IMG/VR virus record: IMGVR_UViG_3300009506_000060
Location: 1-45,345 of that record
Origin: a virus
Reading direction: 5' to 3' (one strand)
Length of the DNA stretch: 45,345 nucleotides
Shown here: positions 13,996-23,168 of the stretch, in pieces
How the letters are laid out: every line of letters begins with the position of its first letter
Numbering within the stretch: position 1 is the first letter of the stretch
The notes under the pieces: model-generated
What the model saw: only the letters and a program-made list of their open reading frames with translations
Database searches by the model: none
What the model was told of the DNA's origin: nothing
Translations under genes and position numbers: made by a program

Positions 13996-15422
13996 ATATA
14001 ACCTACACTAGCGAACCAACCCCAACCCTTTTCCACCAGTGTGATTCCTTTTACCGTGGTCTGCGTGGCCCAGTCCGATCCGGAAAATCCACTGCGATGT
14101 GCATCGAGGTCATGAATCGGGCCTGCAAGCAACGCCCCAATAGCCAGGGTATCCGCCGCACTCGTTGGGCCGTGGTTCGTAACACTTATCGAGAGCTTGA
14201 GGACACAACGATAAAGACATGGAAGATGTGGTTTCCAGAGAATGTGTTTGGCAAACTTAACCAGCGATCCATGACCCACTTCCTCAAGTTTAATGATATC
14301 GAGTGCGAAGTCATGTTCCGCGCTCTGGACCGGCCCGACGATATAGCCAAGTTGCTGTCCATGGAGGTGACCGGGGCCTGGGTCAATGAGGCCCGCGAGG
14401 TGCCCAAGGCCGTCATCGATATGCTGGGCGACCGTGTGGAGCAGTACCCCCCGCGTATGGACGAGGGTTGTACCTGGGGTGGTGTCTTTATGGATACCAA
14501 TGCTCCCGACGAGGACCACTGGTGGCACGAATTGGAATCCGATCCCCCAGAGGGTTGGACCTTTTTCATCCAGCCCGGCGCTCTCCGCGAGGTCAATGGG
14601 GCATTCGTCCCCAATCCCAAAGCGGAGAACATATCCAACCTCAATGGAGGGCACAACTATTACCTCAAACGCGTCGCGGGCAAAAAGGACAGCTATGTCC
14701 GGGTATACTATTGCAATCAGTATGGCTACGTCGAGGAGGGCAAGCGCGTCCACCCGGAGTACGTCGACGCTACCCACTGCCCTGGTCGCAAGATCGACCC
14801 CGACCCCCGCGATCTCGTCGTCGTCGGTCTCGACTTCGGTCTTACCCCTTCTGCCACTTTCTGGTCCCATCGCCCCAATGGCCAATGGTTAGGCTTCCAC
14901 GAGATACCCTCCGAACGTATTGGCCTAAAGCGATTTGGGGAGGAGGAATTACTTCCCTATATACTCTCAAATTTGATGGACTACGAGATCGAGATGTATG
15001 GGGATCCCTCAGGTGCGGCGGGCAACCAAAAGGACGCGGATACGGCCTTCCAAATTTTGGAAGCCATAGGGTTTGCGGTTAGGGAGGCCCCTACCAATGA
15101 TCCGACGATGCGCCGGGAGGCTTTGGCTGCTCCTCTCAGTCGTATGATCGATGGCGAACCCGGCCTTTTACTGGACCCATCCATGCGGGTTCTCCGGAAG
15201 GGCCTTAGCAGCAAATACATATACAAGCGGGTACAGGTTGTTGGGGATGAACGTTTCCACGACAAGCCCGATAAGAATTGGTGGTCCCATACTTGCGAGT
15301 CGGCGGAATACGCCATGCTGGGTGCAGGTGAGGGACGAATAATAACAATGAGACCCCGGACCTCTCGGAGGGCATCGGCCATAGCCGTCCCCGCTAGTAG
15401 GCACGGGTGGATGGGAGGATGA
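13992..15422 (+). CDS. terL: Terminase large subunit
   Basis: The product is a 476-aa DNA-packaging motor. The ATPase Walker A is GPVRSGKS (residues 26-33). The Walker B-type region is VTGAWVNEAREV (126-137). The RNase H-like nuclease has Asp281 in VGLDFGLTP and Asp338 in MYGDPSGAA. The start at 13992 has no Shine-Dalgarno site but overlaps the preceding stop (ATGA), so it is coupled. The upstream in-frame start at 13938 would add 18 residues that overlap the small gene. Translation of the next gene begins 1 base after its stop. Confidence 0.93.
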   Translation: MNITYTSEPTPTLFHQCDSFYRGLRGPVRSGKSTAMCIEVMNRACKQRPNSQGIRRTRWAVVRNTYRELEDTTIKTWKMWFPENVFGKLNQRSMTHFLKFNDIECEVMFRALDRPDDIAKLLSMEVTGAWVNEAREVPKAVIDMLGDRVEQYPPRMDEGCTWGGVFMDTNAPDEDHWWHELESDPPEGWTFFIQPGALREVNGAFVPNPKAENISNLNGGHNYYLKRVAGKKDSYVRVYYCNQYGYVEEGKRVHPEYVDATHCPGRKIDPDPRDLVVVGLDFGLTPSATFWSHRPNGQWLGFHEIPSERIGLKRFGEEELLPYILSNLMDYEIEMYGDPSGAAGNQKDADTAFQILEAIGFAVREAPTNDPTMRREALAAPLSRMIDGEPGLLLDPSMRVLRKGLSSKYIYKRVQVVGDERFHDKPDKNWWSHTCESAEYAMLGAGEGRIITMRPRTSRRASAIAVPASRHGWMGG

Positions 15423-15423
15423 T

Positions 15424-15813
15424 ATGCGCCGTCTATTACTTGTTATTCTTACTTTATTGGCGATGGTGTCTGTGGTATCTGCGGCTAATACCGTTGTTTA
15501 CTCGGCTGGTACATACACCGTTACCATATCCGCTATAGACTCTGACTGGGCCTGGACGGATCTATTCCCTACCCATCAGAGTGGTATAAAGATATGGTCC
15601 ATACGGTTTAATCCTGGTGCGGCCAATGACCGTTGTGTAATAAATGCAGGCGGTGCGTCCGGTGGAGATCTGTTTGACTCTTCCGTGGCCACTGGTACTG
15701 GGGATGGGGTTATAGAGTACTATCCTCCCAATTTGCGTCTAAAACCCTACCTGGATTTTACCGATGGGACGTACAATGCGGCTGCCAAGGTAACCATCAT
15801 AATACTGGAGTAA
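15424..15813 (+). CDS. Small exported beta protein (signal peptide)
   Basis: The product is 129 aa. A textbook signal peptide (MRRLLLVILTLLAMVSVVSA, cleavage after VSA) is followed by about 109 residues of mostly beta structure (TVVYSAGTYTVTISAIDSDW, IKIWSIRFNPGAANDRCVI). The domain layout recalls small phage surface or decoration proteins, but the export signal is unusual for a virion protein. It is the first gene after TerL. Confidence 0.7.
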   Translation: MRRLLLVILTLLAMVSVVSAANTVVYSAGTYTVTISAIDSDWAWTDLFPTHQSGIKIWSIRFNPGAANDRCVINAGGASGGDLFDSSVATGTGDGVIEYYPPNLRLKPYLDFTDGTYNAAAKVTIIILE

Positions 15814-15817
15814 TAAC

Positions 15818-15994
15818 GTGCGAATACTACTACTACTGATCGCTATTGCGTGTTTGGCTTTTACGTATAGCGGTCATACAACCAAAATGACAATGGATAT
15901 GGGATCTAAGTCTTCCACGTCTGTACCCAATGGGGCTGTTACGTTCGGTACGACCTATGTTGTGTTTGGTACGACCTACGTTACGTTTCAATAG
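15818..15994 (+). CDS. Very small exported or lipoprotein-like peptide
   Basis: The product is 58 aa. A GTG start at 15818 lies 4 bases after the preceding stop, with GGAG just upstream. The N-terminus RILLLLIAIACLAF is a signal or membrane segment, and AIAC could act as a weak lipobox. The C-terminus repeats FGTTYV(V/T)F twice. The start codon is inferred from context. Function is unknown. Confidence 0.5.
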   Translation: MRILLLLIAIACLAFTYSGHTTKMTMDMGSKSSTSVPNGAVTFGTTYVVFGTTYVTFQ

Positions 15995-16006
15995 AGGGAG
16001 TTATCT

Positions 16007-17284
16007 ATGAAAAGGTTACTATTAATACTAATACTACTGCTAGCGATTGGCGCCAATACTGCGTATTCCGTCGATACTATTAATTGTGATGATGATTCCA
16101 ATAGTATAATGGATGTTGATTGTGGGGGTACCAATGTGGCCACCTCTACTGCCAACACTGTTTTTGCTGGTCCCGCGTCTGGTGCGGCAGCGGCTCCAGC
16201 CTTTAGAGCCCTAGTTGACGACGACATACCGAATGATATAACTATTACCGAGGCCGATATGGTGGTGAAGAATCTATACGATGCCTACACCATACTTGCG
16301 GCTACGGCGGACAATACCCCAGCGGCTTTAACCGTAACCGAGCAAACCGTTGTCGGAAGGGCTACGGGTGGGGCAATAGCGGCCCTTGCCATAGATTCTG
16401 ACCTGTCGGCTGTCTCTGCCAATGACGATACGGTACCGAGCGCAAAAGCCACAAAAGCGTATGCTGAGACAAGGATGGCAGCCACAAGTGCGGCAGTTGT
16501 AGCCACATTTGCCAGTGGTTCGTGCTCTGGATACCTGAAATCCGACGGCGGTTGCGACACACCAGCCGGTGGCGCGACAATCAGTGAAGGCAACTCATCG
16601 GTAGATGTCGATGATGGTGCCGGAGGGGCCGGGTCGGTCGATGTGACAGTAGATGGATCTGTAGTTACAGCTACGACAGCAAGCGGTGTTGCCGTTACGG
16701 GAGGATTGAGCGTAACAGGTGCGATAACCCAAGATCCTTCCTCAGATCCAATTGACCAGGGTAATGATTCTGATGCCGATGCGACAGGCACTTTCAAGAT
16801 ATATGCTAATGCTCTAACTGCCGGGCAGGATTCGCAAGTCATTGTTCAGGTTGACGATTCGGCGGGTGAACAGCAGACGCAAGCGGTGTTTGATGGTTTG
16901 AAAGAAACTTCAACATTTCACAGGGTACTTGCCAATATTCCGCAAGCAAAAACTTATGACGATAATGATGACGATGATGAAACGGTAGGTGTGGATTTAC
17001 TTAGTTCAATAATTTTTATTACCGGTGATAATGATTCTGACAATGACTCCATCGATTTACAAGATGGTACAGTTGACGGACAGATGATAACTTTTATCGC
17101 GGCAGCGAACGTAGATGCAGATGACACCTTTACAATAGATGCCGAAACGGATTCGACCTGTACCGGTTGTCCTAATAGCGGGATATTAGTTCTTGATACT
17201 GTTGGTGATTCAGTTAGTATTGTGTGGTCTGGGTCAAAAACAACTACACCTGCCTGGTTTTACTTGGGAGCCTATGCACAATGA
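16007..17284 (+). CDS. Tail-fibre-like protein with signal peptide, mosaic composition
   Basis: The product is 425 aa. It has a signal peptide (MKRLLLILILLLAIGANTAYS, cleavage near AYS/V) and an N-terminal fibre segment of a kind common in phage tail fibres (FAGPASGAAAAPAFRALVDD, about residues 53-72). After this come Asp/Ala/Thr-rich repeats and an AT-richer C-terminal half (about 235-425) with a beta-rich, Asp-rich domain (YDDNDDDDETVGVDL). The six mature cysteines fit an oxidising compartment. Base composition shifts within the gene, from the phage average to AT-rich, so the 3' half was probably acquired by recombination. Its stop overlaps the next start (ATGA). Confidence 0.7.
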   Translation: MKRLLLILILLLAIGANTAYSVDTINCDDDSNSIMDVDCGGTNVATSTANTVFAGPASGAAAAPAFRALVDDDIPNDITITEADMVVKNLYDAYTILAATADNTPAALTVTEQTVVGRATGGAIAALAIDSDLSAVSANDDTVPSAKATKAYAETRMAATSAAVVATFASGSCSGYLKSDGGCDTPAGGATISEGNSSVDVDDGAGGAGSVDVTVDGSVVTATTASGVAVTGGLSVTGAITQDPSSDPIDQGNDSDADATGTFKIYANALTAGQDSQVIVQVDDSAGEQQTQAVFDGLKETSTFHRVLANIPQAKTYDDNDDDDETVGVDLLSSIIFITGDNDSDNDSIDLQDGTVDGQMITFIAAANVDADDTFTIDAETDSTCTGCPNSGILVLDTVGDSVSIVWSGSKTTTPAWFYLGAYAQ

Positions 17285-18105
17285 TAAAAAGATTTTCCAT
17301 AGCTTTAATTTTTATACTATTATTAGTAAGTTATTCTTATGCTTTTCTTCCACTCATTACATCAAGAGCTAATTATCGTCCACCTTGGTACGCTGACTCA
17401 AATGTTGTTTTTTCATGGGATGCGCGTTCCGGGTCAACTGCTTACAACAGTTCAGGAACGGCACTAACAGGGACCTTAACCAACGGTGACATAGTAACAT
17501 ATCAGGGATCGCTGGCCCTTCGGATCAATGCCGCAGATGAATATATAGCTTTTGCCCAGACTGGCAACCAATACGCTGACGGAACAGCGGCACAAACTAT
17601 ATGTGTCAGCGCCTATATTACTGCCGATCCCGATTTTAATGTAGGTTTATGGTCAGCTTCGGCAGCAGCCAACAATGAAGTTATGACCATTCAATGGCAA
17701 TCCAACGCGCAGGGAGTTTTTGGATACTGGGACACTCTTTCCGATACTGCAACTAACAACTATGATACCTGCACCGGATCGAACTGCACCGGAGCCTGGC
17801 ATACGGTAGGATACAGCCATGATACCCCTGCAGAAACTCCAAGCGGACAAACTGTTAATCCTGATAGTGACGCCACATGGACAGATGGATGGGATACTGA
17901 GGATGCTTCAGAAGTTGGAGATATGACAAACCCTTTGACTCAAATTTGGATAGGTAATAATTCTACAGGCACAAATATTTCAGCGGACGGAACCCCAGGC
18001 GCGACAGCGATTGTCTATGTCAGGGCAGTTGCATTGATTAATGGTTATACCACTGTGGGTTCACCAATTAACTGTGAAGCTTTAACCGGATGGCCTGTAC
18101 CATGA
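17281..18105 (+). CDS. Exported lectin-like (LamG/ConA-type) protein
   Basis: The product is 274 aa. The ATG overlaps the preceding stop. The signal peptide runs MIKRFSIALIFILLLVSYSYA (cleavage SYA/F). The mature protein resembles a concanavalin A/LamG jelly-roll domain (VVFSWDARSGSTAYNSSG near the start, then ALRINAADEYIAFA). Such folds bind glycans. Four mature cysteines are present. The gene is AT-rich, unlike the late genes to its right. The fold is judged by eye. Confidence 0.6.
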   Translation: MIKRFSIALIFILLLVSYSYAFLPLITSRANYRPPWYADSNVVFSWDARSGSTAYNSSGTALTGTLTNGDIVTYQGSLALRINAADEYIAFAQTGNQYADGTAAQTICVSAYITADPDFNVGLWSASAAANNEVMTIQWQSNAQGVFGYWDTLSDTATNNYDTCTGSNCTGAWHTVGYSHDTPAETPSGQTVNPDSDATWTDGWDTEDASEVGDMTNPLTQIWIGNNSTGTNISADGTPGATAIVYVRAVALINGYTTVGSPINCEALTGWPVP

Positions 18106-19700
18106 AAAAGATAGTCCTTGCATTAGTTATATTATTTTTATTCGTTTCCTATGCTCATGCCACTTTCAAAACTTTCTGGGTACGGCATGGAGCCACTTCT
18201 ATAACTGATAGAACTGGTGCAGGAAAAGGAAACGAGGTTGACCATCTTGGTAAGTTTGATTCTGTGTTCATGCAAAAACGACATTACGATGATCAGACCT
18301 CTGGTGGCGATAACTGTTATCAGATGATTAAAGATAGTAATGCGAATACCGGTCCGTCTATCTACATCTATGAAGTTGCCCACCAAGTTGACTTTGATGA
18401 AACAGTCGCAAACGGATGGGATGACTATGAAACTCCTTCTCTCGGAAGATGGACAGATGACCGATGTGGAATGACTGAAAATGTTGAGGATGATGGTCAT
18501 GCTCTTGGTGGTGGTGATCCTTGGATTTGTACTTATGATGGAGATTATATTTATCATGGCCTATCTTCAGGCGGAAGAATACAGCTTGACTTTTCAAACT
18601 CAGATGTAAGGGCTTACATTGCTGAAGCATATCTGCATGATATAGAATCAAGTGCACCTTGCAGTCGTGGATGGGGTACAAGTTCAGATGGACTTTACTC
18701 AGATCATTTTTACGCGATCCCAAGAGCTTATTATGATTCAACAGATACGGCCCTTTATACCCAAACTCCTGATTATCCAGCAGAGTTCACAGACGGAATA
18801 AATTATAATAACGGAACCGACAGTTTCCAATATACCTATGTTCAATTAGTAAATGACATAGTTGTTTCGCTTGCCAGTAAAAGTTATGGCTTTGGTATCC
18901 ATTTTGGTTGGTTTGAGCGTGATGATACGGCAGATGTTGCAGATGTAATAAACGTAATGACCAACAAACCAGCCTTTATGTGGGATGAAGTCGGACTCGG
19001 AACACCACAAATAAGTGGAAACTGCACAAGCGGCCATGATGACAGATGGACAGCGGCAAAGGTAGATTACGCTCTTGAGAATTATACGAGCTTTACAAAT
19101 ATACCTGTAATGATGCAGGTTAAAACTTCGCATTCTTCTTATACAGATGACTTTACGGATACTGGCGGTTATTCTTGGAATGGATATGATGCCTTGTGGT
19201 ATACCCTTATGTTTTTTCACCTATTCAAAAAGAGTACTGATTATGTGAGTTGGGTGCCATATTGCCAGACATATTTTAATGATGCGGGGGTTACCGGATA
19301 TGTAGAACCGGGACCGTGGAATGGTGTAGATGATGATAATTATTACCCGGCTGAATATACATACCTTCAACAAATAGGGGAACCACTCGGAGCATATTAT
19401 ACCAAAACGGCAGGTGGAGTAAAATTCTATATCCGTAAATTCACTAATGGATATGCCATAGTAAATCCATCAGCCTCAGCAAACTCAGGGGCGGTATCAA
19501 TAGCAAACGATTTAGATATTACTGAAACCGTGAAAGAAATAACAAAAGATAATATGAGTTCGAGCTGGGAATCCGCCAGTACTATAACTGAATTTTCCGA
19601 TGGGTCATTTGTAGGGTACCGCGGAAAGTTTCTGTATTATACGCCATCGGTATCTGCAAAAAGTGCAGGCGTAGTTTCCCGTGGAAGAGTTAGCCAATGA
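18102..19700 (+). CDS. Putative exported glycoside-hydrolase-like protein
   Basis: The product is 532 aa, starting at the ATG that overlaps the previous stop. The signal peptide MKKIVLALVILFLFVSYAHA is cleaved after AHA. The middle of the protein reads like a TIM-barrel glycosidase of the hypothetical GHL type (GLYSDHFYAIPRAYY, GFGIHFGWFERDDTADVAD, KPAFMWDEVGLG). A C-terminal beta domain follows (FTNGYAIVNPSASANSG, FVGYRGKFLYY), like the one that ends many amylase-type enzymes. Six cysteines are present. It ends in a basic tail, VVSRGRVSQ, whose codons also supply the Shine-Dalgarno-like GGAAGAG for the next gene. A role against host capsule or exopolysaccharide is inferred. Confidence 0.6.
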   Translation: MKKIVLALVILFLFVSYAHATFKTFWVRHGATSITDRTGAGKGNEVDHLGKFDSVFMQKRHYDDQTSGGDNCYQMIKDSNANTGPSIYIYEVAHQVDFDETVANGWDDYETPSLGRWTDDRCGMTENVEDDGHALGGGDPWICTYDGDYIYHGLSSGGRIQLDFSNSDVRAYIAEAYLHDIESSAPCSRGWGTSSDGLYSDHFYAIPRAYYDSTDTALYTQTPDYPAEFTDGINYNNGTDSFQYTYVQLVNDIVVSLASKSYGFGIHFGWFERDDTADVADVINVMTNKPAFMWDEVGLGTPQISGNCTSGHDDRWTAAKVDYALENYTSFTNIPVMMQVKTSHSSYTDDFTDTGGYSWNGYDALWYTLMFFHLFKKSTDYVSWVPYCQTYFNDAGVTGYVEPGPWNGVDDDNYYPAEYTYLQQIGEPLGAYYTKTAGGVKFYIRKFTNGYAIVNPSASANSGAVSIANDLDITETVKEITKDNMSSSWESASTITEFSDGSFVGYRGKFLYYTPSVSAKSAGVVSRGRVSQ

Positions 19701-21058
19701 GAAAGTACCTGCTTATATTATTTTTTATACCATTTATCTTTGGTTTCACTATACCGCCAGAAATTTCTGTTACCCTGCCAACTGGAACGATCAAATATGT
19801 CGATGCTGATGGAACAGATTGCAGCAACGGTGACACTGATTATGAACCAACAACAGCCTCATGCGGGGCCGGATCTGCTACAGTTTATACAACATTAGAA
19901 AACGCAGATGGAAATGTTGGTTCTGGCAATATCCTGAAACTGCGTGAGGGAACCTATAATTATTCTGATTATCTTGATTGGGACGAAGATGGAGCTTCGG
20001 GTTCTGGAAATCAGATACTTATAACGGTCTATACTGGAGAGACAGCTACATTTAACTTTTCCGGTGCAGCAGTTTTTCGCCTTAATGCAGATTATATAAT
20101 ACTTGATGGCGGAACATGGGACGGAACAAACTTTGGTATCATCCTCGATGGATCAGGTATGACAGTAACTAACGATCTTCTACGAGTAAATGGATCTAAT
20201 AATATAATCAGGCGAATAAAAGTTCAAAAATCAAAACTTAACGCAGGAGATGGCAACGGAACAAATATAGGACTGCGTGGTAACAATGACTATGCATACA
20301 ATAATCTGACATTCGATGCAGGTGATGAGGGATTTTATTCTAATTGTGGAGACAATCAGCGGATATCTGGCAATATAGTATATGATAATAACGGGTCTGG
20401 AATACAAGTTAATCCCCATCCTTGCTCATCGACAAACATACACATCGATGGTAATGCAATTTATTCAAACGGTCAAAGGGAAGCCGGTTTGGGGGCTGGA
20501 TATCGTGGAGGAATAGCCCTCCTGTCAAATGATAACACTCTTTATAATGTCTATGTTATTAATAATATTCTTTGGGATAATGGCAAAGCGGGAGAAAGTA
20601 CAGCAAATATAAAAACCGATTCCGGTGCCAGCAATATGACACTCTATTTATATAACAACACGACCTATGCTGGTCAGGATATGGGTGTTTATCTCAAAAC
20701 TAACCCCACTTATGATACTCGTAACAATATATCGTGTAATAATCCAACTGAAAACTGGTCCGGAGAAAATGACTCAAATAATATAACCAATGTTGCCAGT
20801 GGTGCTTTATCCTGTGCTGACATAAGTTGGGCTTCAACTACCGTTGGAGATTCAGATTATCTAAAACTCGCTTCAGACGATACCGAAGCGATAGATTCAG
20901 GGTATAACACCTACTCGATTGTTTCCATTGATTATTTCGGCAATGCAAGGCCAAACTCAACAGATATAGACATCGGCGCACACGAATATGGGGCATCCCC
21001 TCCGGTTGCGCCAACCCTAATCAGAAGGGGAATAGTCAGCATAGGAACGGTTCATTGA
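19697..21058 (+). CDS. Exported right-handed beta-helix protein 1
   Basis: The product is 453 aa. The ATG overlaps the previous stop. The N-terminus MRKYLLILFFIPFIFGF is a signal sequence, though the cleavage site is less clear. The body is a pectate-lyase-like beta-helix (YIILDGGTWDGTNFG, NNIIRRIKVQKSK, GNIVYDNNGSGIQVN). It ends with the segment usual in bacterial secreted beta-helix proteins (AIDSGYNTYSIVSIDYFGNA...DIGAHEYG). Six cysteines are present. The C-terminal tail IRRGIVSIGTVH resembles those of its neighbours. It looks like a bacterial extracellular protein carried by phage. Confidence 0.7.
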   Translation: MRKYLLILFFIPFIFGFTIPPEISVTLPTGTIKYVDADGTDCSNGDTDYEPTTASCGAGSATVYTTLENADGNVGSGNILKLREGTYNYSDYLDWDEDGASGSGNQILITVYTGETATFNFSGAAVFRLNADYIILDGGTWDGTNFGIILDGSGMTVTNDLLRVNGSNNIIRRIKVQKSKLNAGDGNGTNIGLRGNNDYAYNNLTFDAGDEGFYSNCGDNQRISGNIVYDNNGSGIQVNPHPCSSTNIHIDGNAIYSNGQREAGLGAGYRGGIALLSNDNTLYNVYVINNILWDNGKAGESTANIKTDSGASNMTLYLYNNTTYAGQDMGVYLKTNPTYDTRNNISCNNPTENWSGENDSNNITNVASGALSCADISWASTTVGDSDYLKLASDDTEAIDSGYNTYSIVSIDYFGNARPNSTDIDIGAHEYGASPPVAPTLIRRGIVSIGTVH

Positions 21059-22653
21059 GAAAATTACCTGTCATATTTTTAATCTTGTTATGGGCAGCGA
21101 TTGCTTACTCTGTAAACTGCGGCGACACTGACTTAAACGGAGTGCAGGATACACCATGTGCTTGCGGAGATACCCTGCGAGGACAATCCGGTTTTACATT
21201 TAATTTTTCGGCAGATAACCTCACTGGCGAAACGGGAACGACTTTATCCTGTAGCAATTCTGGTATTGCTCTGACAATAGGATCAGCGGCCTCTGGGATA
21301 ATAATTGAAGGAAATGACTATATTCTTGCAGGTGACAACTCGAATGTCACCACAGGAATTTTTGTCAATGCTGCAAATGCCACAATCCAGAATTTAAAAG
21401 TAACTGCGATGCTCAATAGCGGCATCAATATTGCTGGAGGGATCTCTGGCACAACAATAGACGACTGTGAAATCTACGCAAACGGAGAATCGGGCATAAA
21501 CATATTTACTAGCAATGACATCGATGTCTCTGGATTTTCTTTTACTGACAATATAATTCATAATAATGGAGAATGGGGAATACAGTTAGCTTGGGGTACG
21601 GACGATAGCGCCGATGACGGTTACATTGCAGATGTGGAGATTTTACGAAACACTATTTACTCAAACGGAACTACCACGCAAGGCGGAATAAGATTCCAGC
21701 GTGACGATGGGAATACCTCAAATGCTCCGATGAGTCCTGGCCCTTTAACGATTAGCTATAATACGATCTATTCAAACTCCGGTCCCGGCAGCAGGATTGG
21801 TGATATAGATGCTTCTACAAATCCATTTCAATATGATCATAATACCGTCTATGAAAACTCCGAGAATTCCACAGTTGGCGGTGCGTGGTTTTCAAATATA
21901 GTAGCTGATTCTGATTGGCTTTTTAAAGTATTTAAAAATACGGTTTACTCTAATCACACAAACAGCACAGATGGGCGTGGTATATATTTCGATGAGGGGT
22001 GTTCTTATTTTGAGGGGTACAATAATCTTTCTTATGATCACAATGACAATGTAGTTCATGCTGATTCATTTTCCGCAGGTATAGCGGTAACCGAAGGTTT
22101 GCATGGAAGGCTTTGGGGGAATATAAGCCACGATAACTTCGTCGGAATTTTGGTTGATCAGGCAAATACGGTAGATATTCTGATAGCCAACAATACGATA
22201 GTAAATAACACCCACAGCCAAATTAGAACAGGCCATAGTGCCTCTTCCGTAGATTCGAGTCAGTTAACGATTAGGAACAATTTGATGGAAGACTCACTCT
22301 CGACTGCCGATGACTATGGAATTTATGATTATGATAACACGCACGATCCGACCGAAGATCACAATTCTTATTATGGGTTTACTGATGACGACTACCAAAT
22401 GACAAAGGATGCAAGTTCTATAACTGATGATCCTTTGTTAATGGCTAATTATGGCATACAGGCAAACAGTCCAGTGCGAAATGCCGGGACCGATATTTGC
22501 TCAGGACTTGGTGACGTGACAAGCTACAACGGCGTACTGGTTTGCAATGATGGCATGCTGGTGGCACCTGGCGGAGCACTCGATATCGGAGCTTGGGAGT
22601 TTATATTTTTGAAATCACGAGGAGTGACGGGTAGAGGAATGGTTAGCCAATGA
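21055..22653 (+). CDS. Exported right-handed beta-helix protein 2
   Basis: The product is 532 aa. A TTG start overlaps the previous stop (TTGA) and follows AGGAACGG. The signal peptide is MRKLPVIFLILLWAAIAYS, followed by a cysteine-rich start (VNCGDTDLNGVQDTPCACGD). A long run of beta-helix coils follows (TIQNLKVTAMLNSGINIAGG, FTDNIIHNNGEWGIQLAW). The near-terminal DIGAWEF matches the secreted beta-helix ending of its neighbour. Eight cysteines are present in all. The tail SRGVTGRGMVSQ parallels the VVSRGRVSQ tail of the glycosidase-like gene. It may be a paralogue of the preceding gene. Confidence 0.7.
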   Translation: MRKLPVIFLILLWAAIAYSVNCGDTDLNGVQDTPCACGDTLRGQSGFTFNFSADNLTGETGTTLSCSNSGIALTIGSAASGIIIEGNDYILAGDNSNVTTGIFVNAANATIQNLKVTAMLNSGINIAGGISGTTIDDCEIYANGESGINIFTSNDIDVSGFSFTDNIIHNNGEWGIQLAWGTDDSADDGYIADVEILRNTIYSNGTTTQGGIRFQRDDGNTSNAPMSPGPLTISYNTIYSNSGPGSRIGDIDASTNPFQYDHNTVYENSENSTVGGAWFSNIVADSDWLFKVFKNTVYSNHTNSTDGRGIYFDEGCSYFEGYNNLSYDHNDNVVHADSFSAGIAVTEGLHGRLWGNISHDNFVGILVDQANTVDILIANNTIVNNTHSQIRTGHSASSVDSSQLTIRNNLMEDSLSTADDYGIYDYDNTHDPTEDHNSYYGFTDDDYQMTKDASSITDDPLLMANYGIQANSPVRNAGTDICSGLGDVTSYNGVLVCNDGMLVAPGGALDIGAWEFIFLKSRGVTGRGMVSQ

Positions 22654-22934
22654 TACAAGATCCGTGTAAAGATTGCCCTGGTTATGCTGTGATTGCAGAG
22701 CGGCATCTAAGCATAGTACAGGCTATGAGCCGTATTTGCAAATGGAAGGATGATCACGAATCCGACCAAAAAAACTACAGGGAGAAACGAGAAGTGGAAG
22801 AACAAAATTATAGGGAGAAAATGTATGATAATTTCAATGGTCTAAAATCTTCAATCGGCAAGTGGGCGATTGGATTGTTGACAGGAACCGTAACTATCCT
22901 AATCGTCCAGCTAATAATCATGTGGCGGGAATGA
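22650..22934 (+). CDS. Membrane protein, holin or XhlA-like candidate
   Basis: The product is 94 aa. The ATG overlaps the previous stop and follows AGAGGAATGG. It has an N-terminal CKDCPGY, a charged coiled-coil region (about residues 30-65), then one C-terminal membrane segment (IGKWAIGLLTGTVTILIVQL). This order, soluble coiled coil then a KW-start membrane helix, is that of XhlA-type holin-associated proteins. If so it takes part in lysis. No endolysin is adjacent, which weakens the call. Confidence 0.5.
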   Translation: MIQDPCKDCPGYAVIAERHLSIVQAMSRICKWKDDHESDQKNYREKREVEEQNYREKMYDNFNGLKSSIGKWAIGLLTGTVTILIVQLIIMWRE

Positions 22935-23161
22935 TCGAAGAGTTAAACGAATTTCCGACGACACCAAGTGCGGATTGCAGAGATGAAAAATCGCAGGGCA
23001 TGGCTGTATGCCGGTGCGAGACTGACGAATGTGTAAAAAAGTGTCCGCGTCGTGATCCTGGCAGAAAAAAGTTATGCCGCCACAGGCATGGAAATGAGGT
23101 TGGCGAAGGAAACTTCCACCATTGCAATTGGGTTGAAGAGGATGGATACCCCGGAGGATAA
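22931..23161 (+). CDS. Small Cys/His-rich protein
   Basis: The product is 76 aa. The start overlaps the preceding stop (ATGA). It has six cysteines and several histidines (CRCETDECVKKC, LCRHRHGNE, FHHCNW), a pattern that could bind zinc or form disulfides. It has no signal peptide. The ribosome site is weak, so expression would depend on coupling. It fills the gap before the portal gene and closes the AT-rich cassette. Confidence 0.45.
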   Translation: MIEELNEFPTTPSADCRDEKSQGMAVCRCETDECVKKCPRRDPGRKKLCRHRHGNEVGEGNFHHCNWVEEDGYPGG

Positions 23162-23168
23162 GCAGTAA

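Noticed and set aside
13996-14885. 309-codon minus-strand frame opposite TerL
   Set aside because: Antisense shadow of the terminase gene. The TerL motifs on the plus strand are unambiguous.
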